DNA from: Rubrivivax sp.
GTDB lineage: Bacteria; Pseudomonadota; Gammaproteobacteria; Burkholderiales; Burkholderiaceae_C
NCBI GenBank assembly: GCA_030680415.1
Contig: JAUXVE010000007.1
Coordinates: 1 to 54,830 of the forward strand
DNA length: 54,830 nt
Reading direction: 5' to 3'
The position numbers and the translations under genes are program-made. How positions within the stretch are numbered: the first letter of the stretch is position 1; every line of letters starts with the position of its first letter. The notes below the pieces were generated by a model. The model had not been told where the DNA came from and made no database searches. It worked only from the letters and a program-made list of their open reading frames with translations. Positions 20,145-27,921 of the stretch are shown piece after piece.

Positions 20145-20386
20145 GGTTCGATCGGGCCTTCCCACGAGGCCAGTTCTTCCTCGGACATCGGGGCGTCGAA
20201 GTCGTCGGCAATCTCGATCTGGTCCTTGAGCAGACCGTATACGATCTTGCGCTTGGGCCCGACGTCCAGCGGCACCAGCTTGGCCATCGGCGTGCCCGCC
20301 TTGGCGATGATCACCGTGGCACCGGCGTGCGCCTGTTCCACCAGTTCCGACAGCCGGGTCTTGGCTTCATAGATGTTGACCTGCAC
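20141..20386 (-). CDS. Phd/YefM family antitoxin, module 1
   Basis: An 81-residue protein beginning VQVNIYEAKTRLSELVEQA, the Phd/YefM DNA-binding N-terminus. It continues VIIAKAGTPMAKLVPLD and ends with an acidic toxin-binding tail ([15 protein letters not shown]). I choose the GTG at 20386 because a GGAG site lies seven bases before it and the family motif starts there. An upstream TTG at 20407 lies inside the operator palindrome. It is expected to repress its own operon and neutralise the PIN toxin. Confidence 0.88.
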   Translation of the reverse strand: MQVNIYEAKTRLSELVEQAHAGATVIIAKAGTPMAKLVPLDVGPKRKIVYGLLKDQIEIADDFDAPMSEEELASWEGPIEP

Positions 20387-20399
20387 GGTGAACTCCAAA

Positions 20400-20417
20400 T
20401 TGACCAATGTTGGTCAA
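20400..20417. promoter_or_regulatory. operator-like palindrome upstream of module 1
   Basis: TTGACCAATGTTGGTCAA is a perfect 8-base inverted repeat with a 2-base centre. It lies 14 bases upstream of the antitoxin GTG, where autorepressor sites of Phd/YefM modules are expected. That it is bound by the antitoxin is an inference. Confidence 0.65.
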
Positions 20418-20430
20418 TGGAGATCTTAGC

Positions 20431-20832
20431 TCAGACAAACGGGTTTCGAATAGTCAGCGTCTTCTCCAACACTTGGCCGTGCTGGAGGTCTTCGGTCAGC
20501 AACGTCTCGCAGCCGGCCTCCAGCGCCGCGGCCGCGATCAGCGCGTCGTAGACGCCGAACCGGTAGCGCTCGGCCAGGGCCAGCGCTCGTTCATGCATGG
20601 TTAGCGTCAGCGGGCGCACCGTGGCGAAGTGCCGGATGTCGGCCAGCACCCGCGTCAAAGCCGGCCAGGGCAGCGCGTGCTTGCGTCGGGCCACATTGGC
20701 AAATTCGTTGAGCACCTGCACACTGACGATGACGCGGCCGGCGAGCAGGGGCTCCACGCGCGCGGCCTTGGCGGCATCGGCCGATATCAGGTACAGCAGG
20801 ACGTTCGTGTCGACGAAGGGCAGCTGAGTCAC
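20431..20832 (-). CDS. VapC-type PIN domain toxin, module 2
   Basis: A 133-residue PIN ribonuclease: PFVDTNVLLYL, SVQVLNEFANVARR, FGVYDALIAAAAL and LLTEDLQHGQVL carry the expected acidic residues. It differs clearly from the toxins of modules 1 and 3, so these are not tandem duplicates. Its ATG (20832) overlaps the antitoxin stop (ATGA). It ends 31 bases before the module 1 promoter palindrome region. Confidence 0.9.
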   Translation of the reverse strand: MTQLPFVDTNVLLYLISADAAKAARVEPLLAGRVIVSVQVLNEFANVARRKHALPWPALTRVLADIRHFATVRPLTLTMHERALALAERYRFGVYDALIAAAALEAGCETLLTEDLQHGQVLEKTLTIRNPFV

Positions 20833-21068
20833 TCGCCACGCTCGTTCGCTTCCAGCCGATCGAACTTGAAGTCCTTGGGCAGTGCACCCCGGTAAGCACG
20901 CAGACGAGCAAGCACTTCGGCATCGCGGGCGCTGCCCGGTCGGATGTCGAGCGCCTGTGCCCCGGCCACCCGAACCTCGATGTCGTCACCTTCCTTCAAC
21001 CCCAGCACCTCCACCACTGCCGCCGGCAGCCGGATGGCCAGGCTGTTGCCCCACTTGGAAACTTGCAT
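20829..21068 (-). CDS. AbrB/MazE-type antitoxin, module 2
   Basis: A 79-residue protein starting MQVSKWGNSLAIRLPAAVVE, the SpoVT-AbrB (MazE/VapB) DNA-binding motif, followed by LKEGDDIEVRV and a C-terminal toxin-binding part (ALPKDFKFDRLEANERGE). The start at 21068 fits the family; the frame continues to 21095, but that extension falls in the operator. It is coupled to the PIN toxin by ATGA. Confidence 0.9.
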   Translation of the reverse strand: MQVSKWGNSLAIRLPAAVVEVLGLKEGDDIEVRVAGAQALDIRPGSARDAEVLARLRAYRGALPKDFKFDRLEANERGE

Positions 21069-21085
21069 GCGGTCCCTTCGCTGAT

Positions 21086-21112
21086 GGATATACAAAATTT
21101 AATTGTATATCC
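21086..21112. promoter_or_regulatory. operator-like inverted repeat upstream of module 2
   Basis: GGATATACAA and TTGTATATCC form a perfect 10-base inverted repeat with a 7-base AT-rich centre, ending 18 bases before the AbrB-type antitoxin start. The segment is strikingly AT-rich for this genome and could contain the -10 region. Autorepression by the antitoxin complex is inferred. Confidence 0.7.
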
Positions 21113-21137
21113 AAAGCAGGTGGCTGCAGCCACCCCG

Positions 21138-21698
21138 TCAAGCCGCCTCTTCCAGCCCGAGCGCCCGCCGCGCCTGGTATTCGCGGTCGAGCATGCTCAT
21201 CACCACCAGGCTGTCGTAGCCGTCGGCGGCGTCGCCGGTGATGCGCACGCTTTCGCGCAGCCGGCCTTCTTCGACGAAGCCCTCGCTGGCATACAGTGCC
21301 AGCGCGCGCGTGTTGAGCGATTTCACGTCGAGCCAGAAGCGGTGCGCATGCAGGTCGCGGAAGGCCATCTGCTTGAGCATGCGCACGCAGCGCCGGCCCA
21401 GGCCCAGGCCCTTGCTCTGCAGCACCAGGCGCTTGAGCTCCACGCTCTTGTGCGGGCTGCGGCAGCCCTGCAGGATGACGAAGCCGTCGCGCGATCCGTC
21501 GGCACCGGCCTCGATGATGAAGTGCCGGAAGTCCGGGAAACGCAGCGCGCCTTCGTGCTGCGTGCGCTCCCAGGGCGAAATGAAGGGCCGGTTGTGGCTG
21601 TCGGCTTCGACGGTGCCGACGAAGTCCAGGTCCGACAGCATGGTCGGCCGCAGGCGCAAGGGCGGCGTGGACGGCCGAGACGCAGCGGCGTCAGACAT
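21138..21698 (-). CDS. GNAT family N-acetyltransferase
   Basis: 186 residues with the GNAT fold: the acetyl-CoA segment LKRLVLQSKGLGLGRRCVRMLKQ (motif A with QxxGxG/A) and LDVKSLNTRALALYASEGF, the typical motif B ending, then VRITGDAADGYDSLVVMSML. The substrate is unknown. Its start overlaps the parE stop by eight bases, so it is translated with parE. It may be a native passenger of the parE operon rather than part of the toxin island. Confidence 0.88.
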   Translation of the reverse strand: MSDAAASRPSTPPLRLRPTMLSDLDFVGTVEADSHNRPFISPWERTQHEGALRFPDFRHFIIEAGADGSRDGFVILQGCRSPHKSVELKRLVLQSKGLGLGRRCVRMLKQMAFRDLHAHRFWLDVKSLNTRALALYASEGFVEEGRLRESVRITGDAADGYDSLVVMSMLDREYQARRALGLEEAA

Positions 21699-23688
21699 CG
21701 ACCTCGACCGCGTCGCCGTGCAGTTCCATCAGCTCGCGCCGCGACGCCGCTTCGCCCTTGCCCATGAGCTTGGTCAGCAGCGCCGCCGTGGCGTCGAAAC
21801 CCCCTGCCCCGTCGGCCAGCCAGCTCACCGGCAACAGGCGCCGCGTCTCGGGGTTGAGCGTCGTGTCCCACAACTGCTCGGCGTTCATTTCGCCCAGGCC
21901 CTTGAAGCGGCTGATCGCCCACGAGCCTTCGCGCGCGCCTTCCTTGCGCAGCTTGTCGAGCGCGGCGTCCATCTCGCCGACATCCAGCGCATAGATCTTG
22001 GACGCCGGCCGCTTGCCGCGCGCCGGCGCGTCGATGCGGAACAGCGGTGGCCGCGCGATGTAGACATGGCCGCGCTCGATCAGCTTGGGAAAGTGGCGGA
22101 AGAACAGTGTCAGCAACAGCACCTGGATGTGCGAGCCGTCGACGTCGGCGTCGCTCAGGATGCAGATCTTGCCGTAGCGCAGGCCGCTGAAGTCGGGTTC
22201 GTCGGTGGCGCCGTGCGGGTCCACCCCCACCGCCACCGCGATGTCGTGGATCTCGTTGTTGGCGAACAGGCGGTCGCGCTCGACCTCCCAGGTGTTGAGC
22301 ACCTTGCCGCGCAAGGGCAGCACGGCCTGCGTCTCCTTGTTGCGGCCCATCTTGGCGCTGCCGCCGGCGCTGTCGCCTTCGACCAGGAAGACCTCGTTCC
22401 AGGCCAGGTCGCGGCTTTCGCAGTCGGTCAGCTTGCCCGGCAGCACGGCGACGCCCGAGCCCTTGCGCTTCTCGACCTTCTGCGACGCACGCTGGCGCGT
22501 CTGCGCCTGGCGGATCACCAGCTCGGCCAGCTTCCTGCCGTACTCGACATGCTGGTTCAGCCACAGCTCGAGCGCCGGCCGCACGTAGCCCGACACCAGG
22601 CGCAGCGCGTCGCGGCTGTTCAGCCTTTCCTTGATCTGGCCCTGGAACTGTGGGTCCAGCACCTTGGCTGAGAGGACAAAGCTGGCGCGCGAGAACACGT
22701 CTTCGGGCATCAGCTTGACGCCCTTGGGCAGCAGGCTGTGCAAGTCGATGAAACCCTTGATGGCGCCGAACAGGCCGTCCTTCAGCCCCGACTCGTGGGT
22801 GCCGCCGGCCACCGTGGGGATCAGGTTGACGTAGCTTTCGCGCAGCGTGTTGCCCTCGTCGGTGAAGGCCACGCACCAGCTCGCACCCTCGCCTTCGGCA
22901 AAGTTCTCAGTTTCCAGCGCGGTGGCGTGCTGCGCGCCTTCGAACAGCGGGATCAGCGGCTCGGCCGGCAGGCCCTGCATCAGGTAGTCGCGCAGGCCGC
23001 CCTGGTAGAGCCAGGTCTGCAACTCCGGCGCCTTCTGGCCGGCTTGCTCCTGCGCCAGCACCACCGTCACTCCGGGCATCAGCACGGCCTTGCTGCGCAG
23101 CAGGTGCACGAGGTCGGCGCGCGGCAGTTCGGCGCTTTCGAAGTATTTCGGGTCAGGCCAGACGCGCACGCTGGTGCCGTGGCGGCGCTCGCTGGCCGCC
23201 GCCTTGCGCAACACCAGCGGTTCGGCGACGTCGCCGCCGCTGAAGGCCAGCGTGGCGACCTGCCCGTCGCGCCAAACCGTGACCTGCAAGCGCCGGGCGA
23301 GCGCGTTCGTCACGCTGACGCCGACGCCGTGCAGGCCGCCGCTGAAGCTGTAGGCGCTGCCGGCGCCCTTGTCGAACTTGCCGCCGGCGTGCAGCCGCGT
23401 GAACACGATCTCCAGCACCGGCACTTGTTCCTCGGGGTGCAGGCCGAAGGGGATGCCGCGGCCGTCGTCGTCGACGCTCACCGAGCCATCGGCGTGCAGC
23501 GTGACGGCGATCTTCTTGCAGATGCCGGCCAGCGCTTCGTCGGCGGCGTTGTCCAGCACCTCCTGCACGACGTGCAGCGGGTTGTCGGTGCGGGTGTACA
23601 TGCCCGGCCGCTGCTTGACGGGCTCCAGGCCCTTGAGGACGCGGATCGAGGCTTCGGCGTAGGCGGCGCTGGGCTTGACGGTGAGCAT
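21691..23688 (-). CDS. parE: DNA topoisomerase IV subunit B
   Basis: A 665-residue GyrB/ParE ATPase subunit. Visible are DNAADEAL, DDDGRGIPFGLHP and GGLHGVGVSVTNAL of the GHKL ATPase, and the TOPRIM motifs VEGDSAGGSAKMGRN and LSDADVDGSHIQ, then SRFKGLGEMNAEQLWDTTLNP. The length is closer to ParE than to GyrB, and the neighbour parC supports the call. On the minus strand TAGAAT lies six bases before the ATG and no Shine-Dalgarno sequence is visible, so the mRNA may be leaderless. Confidence 0.95.
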   Translation of the reverse strand: MLTVKPSAAYAEASIRVLKGLEPVKQRPGMYTRTDNPLHVVQEVLDNAADEALAGICKKIAVTLHADGSVSVDDDGRGIPFGLHPEEQVPVLEIVFTRLHAGGKFDKGAGSAYSFSGGLHGVGVSVTNALARRLQVTVWRDGQVATLAFSGGDVAEPLVLRKAAASERRHGTSVRVWPDPKYFESAELPRADLVHLLRSKAVLMPGVTVVLAQEQAGQKAPELQTWLYQGGLRDYLMQGLPAEPLIPLFEGAQHATALETENFAEGEGASWCVAFTDEGNTLRESYVNLIPTVAGGTHESGLKDGLFGAIKGFIDLHSLLPKGVKLMPEDVFSRASFVLSAKVLDPQFQGQIKERLNSRDALRLVSGYVRPALELWLNQHVEYGRKLAELVIRQAQTRQRASQKVEKRKGSGVAVLPGKLTDCESRDLAWNEVFLVEGDSAGGSAKMGRNKETQAVLPLRGKVLNTWEVERDRLFANNEIHDIAVAVGVDPHGATDEPDFSGLRYGKICILSDADVDGSHIQVLLLTLFFRHFPKLIERGHVYIARPPLFRIDAPARGKRPASKIYALDVGEMDAALDKLRKEGAREGSWAISRFKGLGEMNAEQLWDTTLNPETRRLLPVSWLADGAGGFDATAALLTKLMGKGEAASRRELMELHGDAVEVDV

Positions 23689-23741
23689 TGGTAGATTCTA
23701 GGGAGCGCCGCCACCGCGACCCGGCGCGGCCGGGTCAAGCG

Positions 23742-23832
23742 CCGATCTGGGGCATAGCTCGGGAAAGCGAGTGACGCAAAGTCATCGGTCTAAAGGGACC
23801 TTGGACCCCATGACGGCAGAACTGCCAGTTCG
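23742..23832 (+). ncRNA. candidate GEMM-I (cyclic-di-GMP class I) riboswitch aptamer
   Basis: On the plus strand, GGCATAGCTCG is followed by GGAAAG and CGAGTGACGCAAAGTC, forming a GAAA-capped stem leading into the diagnostic GACGCAAAG. Next come ATCGGTCTAAA (the GGYCUAA element), a GGGACC/GGACCC hairpin, and CATGACGGCAGAACTGCCAG, which matches the family's AUGg...GGCaG...CUGCC 3' half. The outer stem GATCTGG/CCAGTTC closes it. The order and spacing of elements fit GEMM-I (RF01051 type); individual positions such as GTC for GCC deviate. No plus-strand gene follows until 25005. The transcript would run antisense into the module 3 toxin. No terminator with a U-run is visible after it. Confidence 0.72.
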
Positions 23833-23875
23833 AGCGCCTCGCCCGGCTGTGTAGCCGATCCCGCCTGCGCCGGCG

Positions 23876-24313
23876 CTACCGCAGCACCAGCGGATTGACG
23901 GCCTTCAGGCCGGGGAAACGACCGAAGTCGCGGTCGGCGGTCCACAGTTCGCGCACGCCATGCTGCAGGCACAACGCGGCGATGCGCGCATCGTGTACTG
24001 CCGGGCCGGCCAGCCGCGCCTGCATCACCAAGCCTCGCAGGGCGGGCCAATGCTGTGCGGTCTCCGCCAGCAGCACAAGGCTTGGGCTTTCGAGCCAGGC
24101 ATCAATCTGGTTCAGCGCCTGTTCGGGCGGGGTCGGCGGGTCGTAGATGCGCGGGTGCGTGACGATCGCGAAGAACTCGTGCAGGCACGGCCAGGGCAGC
24201 GCCCAAGTCGCGCGGGCATTGGCGCAGGCAGTGACGCAGTCCAGCGCCGCCGTGTGGAAGGGCGAGTCCTCGCGGTGTGCGTAGACGAGCAGGTTAGTGT
24301 CCAGCGCGATCAC
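23876..24313 (-). CDS. VapC-type PIN domain toxin, module 3
   Basis: A 145-residue PIN protein: [45 protein letters not shown] and ELWTADRDFGRFPGLKAVNPL carry the catalytic acidic residues. The C-terminal pattern is that of the TA-system VapC family with the TADRDF/FP..NPL ending. The GTG at 24313 overlaps the antitoxin stop (GTGA). Its 3' end faces the candidate riboswitch 44 bases away on the other strand. Confidence 0.9.
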   Translation of the reverse strand: MIALDTNLLVYAHREDSPFHTAALDCVTACANARATWALPWPCLHEFFAIVTHPRIYDPPTPPEQALNQIDAWLESPSLVLLAETAQHWPALRGLVMQARLAGPAVHDARIAALCLQHGVRELWTADRDFGRFPGLKAVNPLVLR

Positions 24314-24558
24314 GTGCCATGACCTTCGTAGGCCAGTTCGCGCAGACGATCCCACGACGCCTCCTGCAGTTCGCGCTGCAGCCCACGTCCATTGAAGGTA
24401 GCCCGGCGCAGGCGGAACGATTCGCGTTCGCGCCCCTGCGCGACCAACACCTGGCGCAGCCCCTGCTCCACCAGCGCCTTCAGCGTCGTACCCTCGCGCT
24501 CGGCGGCGTGTTTGGCCTCAGCAAACAATGCATCGGCAATATCGATGGTCGTTTTCAT
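24310..24558 (-). CDS. VapB-type antitoxin, module 3
   Basis: An 82-residue protein starting [25 protein letters not shown], which resembles a ribbon-helix-helix VapB N-terminus, followed by [13 protein letters not shown] and a toxin-binding tail containing [15 protein letters not shown]. The frame begins at 24582, but the motif starts at the ATG at 24558. Its family differs from the Phd and AbrB antitoxins of the other two modules. The upstream side abuts the dadA remnant. Confidence 0.85.
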   Translation of the reverse strand: MKTTIDIADALFAEAKHAAEREGTTLKALVEQGLRQVLVAQGRERESFRLRRATFNGRGLQRELQEASWDRLRELAYEGHGT

Positions 24559-24591
24559 ATGGGTGCCCGTATTGCAGATCAAGTGTAACCC

Positions 24592-24902
24592 TGCGGCGCC
24601 CGCCGCCGCGGACGTGATCGGCCAGCATCGCCCGGCCCCAGCGCCACATCGCGGGGTCGAGCAGCGGCCAGATGACGAGCGGGCTGTGCCGCATCAACAT
24701 CCACTTGATCGCCTTCACCGGCACCCCGGGGCCGGCCCAGGGCGCGCTGTAGCCGCGGGCCGACCTCGCCGGCGTAGGCGTAGCTGGTCTCCAGCCTCGG
24801 CCCCGGCTGGCGGTCGACGACCTCGACCGCGTGGCCGTCGCGCGCCAGGTAGTACGCCGCCGTGGTGCCGATGACGCCGGCCCCCAGAACCAGACCCTTC
24901 AT
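24592..24902 (-). pseudogene. dadA: remnant of D-amino-acid dehydrogenase (N-terminal fragment, frameshifted)
   Basis: From the ATG at 24902 the first frame reads [20 protein letters not shown] and continues through the FAD-binding fold to [10 protein letters not shown], the N-terminus of small-subunit D-amino-acid dehydrogenases. The frame then shifts. The homologous continuation is in another frame: [20 protein letters not shown], then [16 protein letters not shown]. Homology stops near 24600, so about three quarters of a roughly 420-residue enzyme is missing. The break lies about 35-50 bases upstream of the module 3 antitoxin start, suggesting that arrival of the module, or a deletion next to it, destroyed the gene. 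Confidence 0.8.
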
Positions 24903-25004
24903 CGAAGCACCCTCTGCCTGTCCGGTGGCATGCCGGCCGCCAACGCGGCCACTGTAGCGGCGCGACTGCCGACAACGCGAGGCGTTTTCCAAGACAATCG
25001 CGGC

Positions 25005-26222
25005 ATGAACCCCGCCTCGACGCCGCCGCGGTTGTCCATGACCCAGGTGCTGCTGTGCGGCGCCGCGATCGTGACGCTGAGCATGGGCATCCGCCACGGC
25101 TTCGGCCTCTGGCTGCAGCCGATCACGATGGACCGCGGCTGGACGCGCGAGACCTTCGCCTTCGCGCTGGCCATCCAGAACCTGGCCTGGGGCCTGGCCG
25201 GCCCGCTGGCCGGCATGCTGGCCGACCGCTACGGCGCCTTCCGCGTGCTGCTGGCCGGCAGCGTGCTCTACGCCGCCGGCCTGGTGCTGATGGCGCTGGC
25301 CACCTCGGGCCTGGCCTTCACCGGCAGTGCCGGCGTGATGCTGGGCATGGCGCAGGCGGGCACCACCTACGCCGTGATCTACGGCGTCATCGTGCGCAAC
25401 GTGGCGCCCGAGAAGCGCTCGTGGGCGATGGGCGTGGCGGCGGCCGCCGGCTCCTTCGGCCAGTTCCTGATGGTGCCGGTGGAAAACTGGCTCATCGGCA
25501 CCTGGGGCTGGCAGAACGCGCTCTTCGTGCTGGGCTGCGCGGCGCTGGCGATCATGCCGCTGGCCCTCGGCCTGAAGGAGCCGCCGGCAGCCGCGCACGT
25601 AGGGCACAGGCAGAGCGTGGGCGCGGCGCTGCGCGAGGCATTCGCCTACCCGAGCTTTCGCCTGCTGATGGCGGGCTACTTCGTCTGCGGCTTCCAGGTC
25701 GTGTTCATCGGCGTGCACATGCCGAGCTACCTGAAGGACCAGGGGCTGAGCCCGGACGTGGCCACCATGGCGCTGGCGCTGATCGGCCTGTTCAACGTCT
25801 TCGGCACCTACGCCGCGGGCAGCCTGGGGCAGCGGCTGGCCAAGCGCCACATCCTGGCCGCCATCTACCTGCTGCGCTCGGCGGCCATCGTGATCTTCCT
25901 GTGGGCGCCGCTGACGCCGTGGAGCGTGTACATCTTCTCGGCCGTGATGGGCCTGCTGTGGCTGAGCACGGTGCCGCCGACCAACGCCATCGTGGCGCAG
26001 ATCTTCGGCGTGCAGTACATGAGCATGCTCGGCGGCTTCGTCTTCCTGAGCCACCAGATCGGTTCCTTCCTCGGCGTGTGGCTGGGCGGCAGGCTCTACG
26101 ACACCACCGGCAGCTACGACATCGTGTGGTGGATCGCGGTGGCGCTGGGCGTGTTCGCGGCGCTGATCAACCTGCCGGTGCGCGAGACCGCCATCGTGCA
26201 GCCCGTGCCGCAACCCGTGTGA
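25005..26222 (+). CDS. MFS transporter (oxalate/formate antiporter-like)
   Basis: A 405-residue, 12-segment MFS protein beginning [33 protein letters not shown], the loop signature [17 protein letters not shown] and [20 protein letters not shown] are typical of the MFS group that includes monocarboxylate and oxalate/formate carriers. Start at 25005 follows the intergenic spacer shared with the dadA remnant. The stop (TGA) overlaps the start of the 42-residue ORF. The substrate is unknown. Confidence 0.87.
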   Translation: MNPASTPPRLSMTQVLLCGAAIVTLSMGIRHGFGLWLQPITMDRGWTRETFAFALAIQNLAWGLAGPLAGMLADRYGAFRVLLAGSVLYAAGLVLMALATSGLAFTGSAGVMLGMAQAGTTYAVIYGVIVRNVAPEKRSWAMGVAAAAGSFGQFLMVPVENWLIGTWGWQNALFVLGCAALAIMPLALGLKEPPAAAHVGHRQSVGAALREAFAYPSFRLLMAGYFVCGFQVVFIGVHMPSYLKDQGLSPDVATMALALIGLFNVFGTYAAGSLGQRLAKRHILAAIYLLRSAAIVIFLWAPLTPWSVYIFSAVMGLLWLSTVPPTNAIVAQIFGVQYMSMLGGFVFLSHQIGSFLGVWLGGRLYDTTGSYDIVWWIAVALGVFAALINLPVRETAIVQPVPQPV

Positions 26223-26350
26223 TGAAGACACGCTGGGTCCGCGTCGGGGTCTGGGGTGCGGCGCTGCTGGCGCTGGCGGCCGTGTTTGCCGCCTACCTCA
26301 ACCCGCACCTGGCGGTGGACATCGCCAACCGTGTCTGGTCATGCTTCTAG
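26222..26350 (+). CDS. small single-pass membrane peptide (42 residues)
   Basis: The ATG at 26222 shares a base with the MFS stop (TGATG), and the stop at 26350 overlaps the methyltransferase start at 26341. The protein begins [20 protein letters not shown]. It has a basic N-terminus, one hydrophobic helix and a conserved-looking tail [16 protein letters not shown]. Coupling on both sides argues that it is translated. I recall similar short proteins in Burkholderiales but cannot assign a function. Confidence 0.55.
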   Translation: MKTRWVRVGVWGAALLALAAVFAAYLNPHLAVDIANRVWSCF

Positions 26351-26907
26351 CGCACGAGGATCTGGCGCCTTCGGATTGGGTGCGGCGCTTCGCCGGGCTG
26401 ATCCGGCCCGCTAGCACGGTGCTCGACGTCGCCTGCGGCAGCGGGCGCCATGTGCGCTGGCTGGCGGCGCAGGGCTGCACCGTCACCGGAATCGACCGCG
26501 ACGAGGCGGCGGTCGCGCCGCTGCGCGCCGTGGCCGAGATCGTCGTCGCCGACCTCGAAGGCGCGCCCTGGCCGCTGCCCGGCCGGCGCTTCGACGCCGT
26601 CGTCGTCACCAACTACCTGTGGCGGCCCTTGTGGCCGGCGCTGCGCGGCGCGCTTGCCGAAGGCGGGGCGCTCCTGTACGAGACCTTCGCTCACGGCCAG
26701 CAGTTGATCGGCAAGCCGTCGCGGCCGGAATTCCTGCTGCAGAGCGGGGAACTGCTGCAGGCCTGCGCGGGTCTGCGTGTGGTGTCCTTCGAGGACGGCT
26801 TCGATGGCGGCGTCGGCGGCGGTCGCTACGTGCAGCGCATCGCCGCCGTCCAGCAGCCGGACACCGCCGCGGCGCCGCGCTACAGCCTGGCCGGGCCGGG
26901 CAGCTAA
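26341..26907 (+). CDS. class I SAM-dependent methyltransferase
   Basis: 188 residues with the SAM-binding motif [20 protein letters not shown], the acidic ribose-binding residue in [11 protein letters not shown], and [18 protein letters not shown], then [26 protein letters not shown]. This resembles the tellurite-resistance/UbiE-like small methyltransferases. The substrate is unknown. The start overlaps the 42-residue gene, and dapA follows after 31 bases, so it is probably part of the same transcript. Confidence 0.88.
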   Translation: MLLAHEDLAPSDWVRRFAGLIRPASTVLDVACGSGRHVRWLAAQGCTVTGIDRDEAAVAPLRAVAEIVVADLEGAPWPLPGRRFDAVVVTNYLWRPLWPALRGALAEGGALLYETFAHGQQLIGKPSRPEFLLQSGELLQACAGLRVVSFEDGFDGGVGGGRYVQRIAAVQQPDTAAAPRYSLAGPGS

Positions 26908-26938
26908 AATCTCGCGATTCACCCGACGCCCGCACCGC

Positions 26939-27823
26939 ATGAACCCCATTCAAGGCAGCATCGTCGCCCTCGTGACCCCGATGGCCGAGGACGGCAGCAT
27001 CGACTACGCCGCGCTGCGCGCGCTGATCGACTGGCACATCGCCGAGGGCACCGACTGCATCGGTGTCGTCGGCACCACGGGCGAGTCACCCACGGTGACG
27101 ATGGAAGAGAACTGCGAGATCATCCGCGTCGCGGTGCAGCATGCCGCAGGGCGCGTGCCGATCATGGCCGGCACCGGTGCCAACGCCACCGCAGAGGCCA
27201 TCGAGCTGACGCGTTTTGCCAAGCAGGTCGGGGCCGACTGCCACCTGTCGGTGGTGCCCTACTACAACCGGCCTTCGCAGGAAGGCATCTACCAGCACTT
27301 CCGCGCCATCGCCGAGGCGGTGGACCTGCCGATGGTGCTGTACAACGTGCCCGGCCGCACGGTGGCCGACATGCTGCCCGAGACCGCGCTGCGCCTGGCC
27401 CGGCTGCCCGGCATCGTGGGCGTCAAGGAAGCCAGCGGCAACATCGAACGCGCCTGCCAGCTGATCAAGCACGCCCCCGAGGGCTTCGCGGTCTACTCGG
27501 GCGACGACGGCACCGCGGTGGCACTGATGCTGCTCGGCGGGCAAGGCAATGTCAGCGTCACCGCCAACGTCGCGCCGCGGCTGATGCACGAGTTGTGCAT
27601 GGCGGCCATCGCCGGCGATGCGCGCAGCGCCGCGGCGCTGCATCTGCGCCTGCTGCCGTTGCACAAGCAGTTGTTCTGCGAGCCCAGCCCGGCGCCCACC
27701 AAATGGGCGCTGGCGCAACTCGGGCGCTGCAGCCCGCGGGTGCGGCTGCCCATCGTGCCGCTCACCGCCAGCGGCCAGGCCCAGGTCGGCCAGGCGCTGC
27801 GCGACAGCGGCCTGCTGGGCTGA
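26939..27823 (+). CDS. dapA: 4-hydroxy-tetrahydrodipicolinate synthase
   Basis: A 294-residue DapA, first committed enzyme of lysine and diaminopimelate synthesis. It condenses pyruvate with aspartate semialdehyde. The pyruvate loop [11 protein letters not shown], the tyrosine of LYNVPGRT and the Schiff-base lysine of [11 protein letters not shown] are present, and the length is typical. The bamC gene follows about 100 bases later, an arrangement also seen in E. coli. No lysine riboswitch is visible in the 31-base upstream gap. Confidence 0.96.
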   Translation: MNPIQGSIVALVTPMAEDGSIDYAALRALIDWHIAEGTDCIGVVGTTGESPTVTMEENCEIIRVAVQHAAGRVPIMAGTGANATAEAIELTRFAKQVGADCHLSVVPYYNRPSQEGIYQHFRAIAEAVDLPMVLYNVPGRTVADMLPETALRLARLPGIVGVKEASGNIERACQLIKHAPEGFAVYSGDDGTAVALMLLGGQGNVSVTANVAPRLMHELCMAAIAGDARSAAALHLRLLPLHKQLFCEPSPAPTKWALAQLGRCSPRVRLPIVPLTASGQAQVGQALRDSGLLG

Positions 27824-27921
27824 GCGACCCCTATTCCCTGCTACCCCTTGCCCATTTGCATGGCCGCACTGCGGCCGTGGCGGAGACATCGAACGTGAAT
27901 CCTTTCAACGCCGTCATCCCC

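Noticed and set aside
23895..24146. 83-codon plus-strand frame just after the candidate riboswitch
   Set aside because: Considered as the riboswitch target, but it is antisense to the PIN toxin gene, with Arg/Ser/Cys-rich shadow composition and no ribosome site.
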